Below, piece after piece: positions 15,904 to 19,487 of a DNA stretch of 19,487 bases. Numbering within the stretch: the first letter of the stretch is position 1; the number at the start of each line of letters is the position of its first letter. The notes under the pieces were generated by a model, which was not told the DNA's origin, made no database searches, and was given only the letters and a program-made list of their open reading frames with translations. This stretch comes from UPXZ01 sp047973025 (GTDB lineage: Bacteria; Bacteroidota; Bacteroidia; Bacteroidales; Paludibacteraceae): the NCBI GenBank assembly GCA_047973025.1, contig JBKEBE010000156.1, forward strand, positions 1 through 19,487, in the 5' to 3' direction. Made by a program: the position numbers and the translations under genes.

Positions 15904-15935
15904 CAAAATTAATTGTTTTTGATGGATTGAACAAA
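15904..15935 (-). promoter_or_regulatory. Bacteroidota-type promoter of the cca-pan-coa operon
   Basis: On the minus strand TTTG (15932-15935) is followed by exactly 20 bp and TAATTTTG (15904-15911). This matches the Bacteroidota consensus TTTG-N19-21-TAnnTTTG completely. The start of transcription would be near 15897, giving a leader of about 85 nt before the ATG at 15813. It also supports that ATG as usable. Confidence 0.75.
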
Positions 15936-16223
15936 CATGAAAACACGCACCTAAATTTGGTGGATTTTGTACTCGTTCCTAAAATCTCGCGGACCTGATT
16001 ACTATCGGCAAGAAACGATTCCGGATCAATGGTATGTGGAAGGGAGATTTTGTTCGGTCTGTATCCATCAACACGTTATATTGGGTACAGGGTAAGTATT
16101 TTATTAAATTTGAAAACAATAAAACTTTTGAATTTAAAAAGACAATAAAAGAGTAGGTATTAATGATTTAATCGCTGAATAAATAGCAAGACTATAAATT
16201 TTGTTCTACTACGCAAAATATTT

Positions 16224-16246
16224 CACATCCCTGTTGTTCAGATGTG
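16224..16246 (+). terminator. hairpin followed by a T-rich run
   Basis: CACATC and GATGTG arms, with two further possible TG/CA pairs beyond a 2-base bulge, enclose a short loop and are followed on the + strand by TTTTTATCTTTT. This is a fair intrinsic terminator for + strand transcripts. Facing the other way, it lies 30 bp beyond the malQ stop, with only a weak T stretch. It may serve malQ or be left from a lost + strand gene. Confidence 0.4.
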
Positions 16247-16275
16247 TTTTTATCTTTTGATCACAGGAGAAGGAT

Positions 16276-18960
16276 TCAACGTCCCGCCTGCCTGATAAAG
16301 TTCCGCAATTCGTCGTTAAACTCGTTTTCATCGAGCAGGTCTTCCACATGAATGTGCATCCGGTATCGCCAGCTGTGCTTTGAGTTGGATGGAACATTGA
16401 TTCGTTCGTCATGCGGATTTTCCCGGCGGAGCTTTGGCGAGATACCCAGCAAGTCCTGCATCTGAAAAACAGACCACATTGCCGGAGAATATAAATGCTG
16501 TAATACCACGTCGCGACTTATCCACCATTCGCAGAAATAAGGTGCTTCACCCCAATGTCCGAGCTGTTGGTTGTAAAATCTTTGTGTTACGCTTCGGTCT
16601 TCTTCCCACCAACCGCGTATTGTACTCATATCGTGCGTAGAAGGAGTTACCACTGACAAATAAGGCGCATTGTTCGGGTGTGCAAATTCCAATTTATTAC
16701 TTTTTGGTGCACGTTGCACCTCAAGGCTCAGTATGCCGAGTTCTTTCATCACATCCGTTACGCACTGCGTCATCATACCCAAATCTTCGCCACAAATCAT
16801 CATATTCGTAGCCCGCTTCAATGCCGGCAGTTTGTCCATACCCGACTGATACCAGTTTGCATCCTGCCGATGGTAGTAATAATGTATATAAAGTTCGTCC
16901 AATCCTCTTTTAGTATGCTCATCCAGCTCTTGATAAGTGCGCAAGCGGTGCATTCCGTAGCGTGGGTAATACTGCATTCCGTTAGACCCTTCCACTTCGA
17001 AGAATAAAACATTGGAAATAATATCAAACAGCCCCCATTTTATTTTTTCACTGATTTTCCCGTCGACATACAGTTGCTCGACATAATGCTGACTCGTGAA
17101 AGGTTCTTTCAAGCGTAAAACCCACCCGTCTTCAATCCGGAGACAATTTGTTTTTACCCACGCAGCATCATTACCGAACCAATCCCAAAGAATCTGATCC
17201 GTTATGTAAGGCTTGCAGAAACGGGTGTAGTCAAACCAAATTCCTTTCTCGGCAAACTCATTGACATATATGGGTATAGAAGGATTTAGATGTCCCATGA
17301 TTCCATCTTCTTGAGCAGTCGGAATTTGCCAAATACGGAAAAAACCAAGTATGTGATCAATCCGGAACGTATCAAAATAATCTGCCATCTGTTCGAACCG
17401 TTTTTTCCACCAGTCAAAATTATTCTGTTTCATCACTTCCCAGTTGTAGGTGGGAAGTCCCCAATTTTGACCTTTTACGGCAAACATGTCCGGTGGAGCA
17501 CCCGCATTCATGTCCATATGAAACAACTCCGGACGCACCCACGTGTCCACACTATTTTTATTTACACCTATCGGGATGTCTCCCTTTAGTATTACACCAC
17601 GCTCATGCGCATACTTTGCAGAGCAGGACAACTGAAGATGAAGATGATACTGTACAAAATAATGGACGGCTATTTCATCAAAATGCGATTTGGATTCGGA
17701 TGAAAATTCGTTGATCTTCGCTTCGTCAAAGGTGGCGTAGTCTTTCCATTGCCGGTAATCATTTGTCCCATATTTATCTCTAAGCACGCAGTAGGCGGCG
17801 TAGGGTATCAGCCAAAATCTATTTTTTTCGAAATAAGCCAAATAAGCAGGGTCTTTCAAAAAAACTCTTTTCTGTACTTTATATAACTGACGTGCATATT
17901 CGATTTTGAAATTAACCACTTCCAGATAGGATACCAACGGCTTTGCATTCAGTTCTGCCTGTTTGGGTAAATATTGCGTTTGAATAGAATTATTTTCCGG
18001 GAGTTTTCCCATAGCCGGGAGATTAAGGTAGAGCGGGTTTAGCGCGAATGCCGAAATAGCGGCGTAAGGAAGCACATCCAAGTCGGTATGAGTACCGTTC
18101 GTATCGTTCAAGGGTAGAAGTTGAATCAGTTTCAAGCCCACTTTCTCCGCCCAATCGACCAATAACTTTAAATCTCCGAAATCCCCGGCACCAAAACTGT
18201 GTCTGGTACGGATACTGAAGACAGGAAGTCCCACTCCTGCCCCTTTCCACGATTGATTATCCATTCTCAGGAAGCCGTCGTTTGCTTGAACGAGCGATTT
18301 TGAGCCGATAGACGCGGCAAACCGATCCGGTCCTTCTTCAAAGAAAAGAAATTGATCGGCATTTTCGTCAAAAACGCCATACTTGTAATGTATTTCGTTT
18401 TCTGTGCTTATCCATATCTGCGCTTTCCACGCGTTACCCGACTTGGTCATGAGCACAGGTTTGGTTACTTTCCAACCACCCAGTTCTTTGCAATTTCCAA
18501 TGATACAAACGACTTGTCCGGCTTTTACAAAAGGTGCTTTTACTTGAAAAACATGCGATATTTTTTTCTTTTTTTGGGGTTGAATCGTTTTCGCGTCATC
18601 TTTCAAAAGCACTTCCTGAAACGGAGAACTCATAAAAACGTTTTCGATGCTTCCGGACGAGTTCCATCGGTCAAAACAGAAATAGTGTTCAAGCGTATCG
18701 TCCAAGATTTCGACGGTTCGGTCGTTGCCCCACTCTTCGATAAATCGACCGCTTTCTTCATTCAAGATTAAGTACGTATAGCTGATAATCTGATTTTTAT
18801 CGACACTACATTCTAAATCGCCAATCCAATCTTCGTGTCCTTGAAAAGTTAATGGAAATGCTTTCCGAAAATCATCGTTCCCAAGTTCGGGGATATTTCC
18901 GGTTACGAATATACGTTGTCCCCAACGTGTAAAATAAGGTATTTTGAAGTGGATTCTCAT
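16276..18960 (-). CDS. malQ: 4-alpha-glucanotransferase (amylomaltase, GH77) with two N-terminal CBM20 domains, DPE2-like
   Basis: 894 aa, far longer than classical MalQ (about 500-700). Two starch-binding CBM20-like domains occupy about residues 1-115 and 135-250; the second shows G-N-C-K-E-L-G-G-W. The GH77 domain begins around L-P-V-F-S-I-R. The catalytic residues are Asp535 (nucleophile, F-R-I-D-H-I-L-G), Glu725 (acid/base, C-G-E-D-L-G) and Asp777 (S-T-H-D). The catalytic domain appears enlarged between residues 550 and 700. This layout matches plant DPE2 and Bacteroidota homologues that transfer glucosyl units between maltose and glycogen- or heteroglycan-like acceptors. No signal peptide is present, so it is cytoplasmic. 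It stands alone, and 63 bp upstream lies an insertion-sequence transposase end, which may have displaced its own promoter. Confidence 0.93.
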   Translation of the reverse strand: MRIHFKIPYFTRWGQRIFVTGNIPELGNDDFRKAFPLTFQGHEDWIGDLECSVDKNQIISYTYLILNEESGRFIEEWGNDRTVEILDDTLEHYFCFDRWNSSGSIENVFMSSPFQEVLLKDDAKTIQPQKKKKISHVFQVKAPFVKAGQVVCIIGNCKELGGWKVTKPVLMTKSGNAWKAQIWISTENEIHYKYGVFDENADQFLFFEEGPDRFAASIGSKSLVQANDGFLRMDNQSWKGAGVGLPVFSIRTRHSFGAGDFGDLKLLVDWAEKVGLKLIQLLPLNDTNGTHTDLDVLPYAAISAFALNPLYLNLPAMGKLPENNSIQTQYLPKQAELNAKPLVSYLEVVNFKIEYARQLYKVQKRVFLKDPAYLAYFEKNRFWLIPYAAYCVLRDKYGTNDYRQWKDYATFDEAKINEFSSESKSHFDEIAVHYFVQYHLHLQLSCSAKYAHERGVILKGDIPIGVNKNSVDTWVRPELFHMDMNAGAPPDMFAVKGQNWGLPTYNWEVMKQNNFDWWKKRFEQMADYFDTFRIDHILGFFRIWQIPTAQEDGIMGHLNPSIPIYVNEFAEKGIWFDYTRFCKPYITDQILWDWFGNDAAWVKTNCLRIEDGWVLRLKEPFTSQHYVEQLYVDGKISEKIKWGLFDIISNVLFFEVEGSNGMQYYPRYGMHRLRTYQELDEHTKRGLDELYIHYYYHRQDANWYQSGMDKLPALKRATNMMICGEDLGMMTQCVTDVMKELGILSLEVQRAPKSNKLEFAHPNNAPYLSVVTPSTHDMSTIRGWWEEDRSVTQRFYNQQLGHWGEAPYFCEWWISRDVVLQHLYSPAMWSVFQMQDLLGISPKLRRENPHDERINVPSNSKHSWRYRMHIHVEDLLDENEFNDELRNFIRQAGR

Positions 18961-19487
18961 GTCTTGGCTGTATCAAATTCTATTTATATGGTAATGAAAA
19001 AAATCAAAAAAAATTTAATATGATTATCCGCAATTCTTCCTATTGTAAATTCTTGATTTGAAGTCAGGCGGATAGCTGACAGCGGTGATTAATAATCTGT
19101 CAAACTGTTTTTCACCAAAATATCGCCTGTTGAATTTATAACAGAATTGATTGAGGTAGTATTGTAAACATTCGGGTTTAACTTTGTAATATACGCCCAG
19201 CAGTTGCCTTTTAGCGTTGCTGATAGCGGTATGGAGCCAAGGAAGGACTTTTGGCAATTCTTCCGGAGCGACCACTGATGCTTCGTGTGAATGGACATGT
19301 CCTTCCGGTTTTGTGTAAGAAGTAGAATCATCGGAGATAATATCTGCCGTTTGTTCTACTTGCTCTTTGACATTCTTTGTAATTGTATCGGCTTTCAGGT
19401 GGTCTATAACGGTCATCTTCAGGTGCCCAACCTTTTTGGGTTTCATCCCCGGCTTTGGGTTTTCGACTGTTTTGCTTTCGGCAATGA
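18961..19487 (-). mobile_element. insertion sequence of IS1595 type, one end only
   Basis: The element is called from its transposase gene. Its left end must lie between the transposase stop (19024) and the malQ ATG (18960), because malQ is intact. I cannot place the terminal inverted repeat without the other end, which is outside the window. The short AT-rich spacer contains an A9 run but no obvious dyad. Confidence 0.6.
19024..19487 (-). CDS. ISXO2/IS1595-type transposase, C-terminal part (5' end beyond the window)
   Basis: The frame is open from the stop at 19024 to the window edge, so the start lies outside; an internal Met at 19446 is not the real start. The visible 150 residues show V-G-H-L-K-M-T-V-I-D, the acidic pair in I-S-D-D-S-T-S-Y, H-V-H-S-H-E, L-P-W-L-H-T-A-I-S-N-A-K-R-Q-L-L and Y-L-N-Q-F-C-Y-K-F-N-R-R-Y-F. 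These are the usual end of ISXO2-like DDE transposases. The C-terminus (F-D-R-L-L-I-T-A-V-S-Y) looks complete, so this part is not decayed. Confidence 0.85.
   Translation of the reverse strand, partial: IAESKTVENPKPGMKPKKVGHLKMTVIDHLKADTITKNVKEQVEQTADIISDDSTSYTKPEGHVHSHEASVVAPEELPKVLPWLHTAISNAKRQLLGVYYKVKPECLQYYLNQFCYKFNRRYFGEKQFDRLLITAVSYPPDFKSRIYNRKNCG

Larger units (their letters stand above)
15853..16275. other. 420-bp intergenic gap between cca and malQ with a possible gene relic
   Basis: The gap holds the cca promoter (15904-15935) and a hairpin (16224-16246). On the minus strand, from about 16070 to 15880, one frame without a start codon reads plausibly as protein: V-D-G-Y-R-P-N-K-I-S, then H-T-I-D-P-E-S-F-L-A and N-Q-V-R-E-I-L-G. 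It begins right after a stop and overlaps the promoter, so at best it is a relic. The 16095-16200 part is plain AT-rich sequence. Confidence 0.5.

Overview
The window looks like a chromosomal segment of a Bacteroidota (Bacteroidales-type) bacterium. Several independent signs agree: C-terminal type IX secretion (T9SS) sorting domains, lipoproteins with short lipoboxes, a BlaI regulator paired with an M56-TonB_C-plug sensor protein, a relic of a TonB-dependent receptor, CBM20-CBM20-GH77 amylomaltase architecture, and Bacteroidota-style promoters (TTTG, about 20 nt, TAnnTTTG) with few clear Shine-Dalgarno sequences. The taxon is inferred from content; I could not run a search.

Left part (1-5933): a leftward operon of secreted proteins. 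In transcription order it holds an exported 242-aa protein, a 126-aa lipoprotein, a T9SS-exported putative cysteine hydrolase, a 163-aa lipoprotein, and a T9SS-exported subtilisin-like protease. A small exported cysteine-containing peptide follows. The last gene of the operon has its signal peptide out of frame with its body, exactly at a run of eight T. The hydrolase and the protease share an 837-bp, about 97% identical 3' module. A (AAAG)8 tract precedes the small peptide gene. Upstream of the operon lies about 500 bp of mostly non-coding DNA ending in a chimeric gene relic.

Middle part (5932-9929): a TonB-receptor/subtilase relic, then the M56 sensor and BlaI repressor genes leftward, with a palindromic operator overlapping the -7 box. 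A second secreted subtilase gene is transcribed divergently.

Right-middle part (9980-15813): a leftward housekeeping operon of tRNA nucleotidyltransferase (cca), a DUF2520-type ketopantoate reductase candidate (PanG-like), panB, panC, panD, and separate coaB and coaC. Together these could take ketoisovalerate and aspartate to pantothenate and, after a pantothenate kinase encoded elsewhere, to 4'-phosphopantetheine. About 18.5 copies of a 7-bp repeat sit between panC and panD. A near-consensus Bacteroidota promoter precedes cca.

Right end (15853-19487): a 420-bp gap with a possible gene relic and a hairpin, a large DPE2-like 4-alpha-glucanotransferase gene, and, 63 bp upstream of it, the 3' part of an ISXO2/IS1595-type transposase gene running off the window. 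No rRNA, tRNA or CRISPR was seen.
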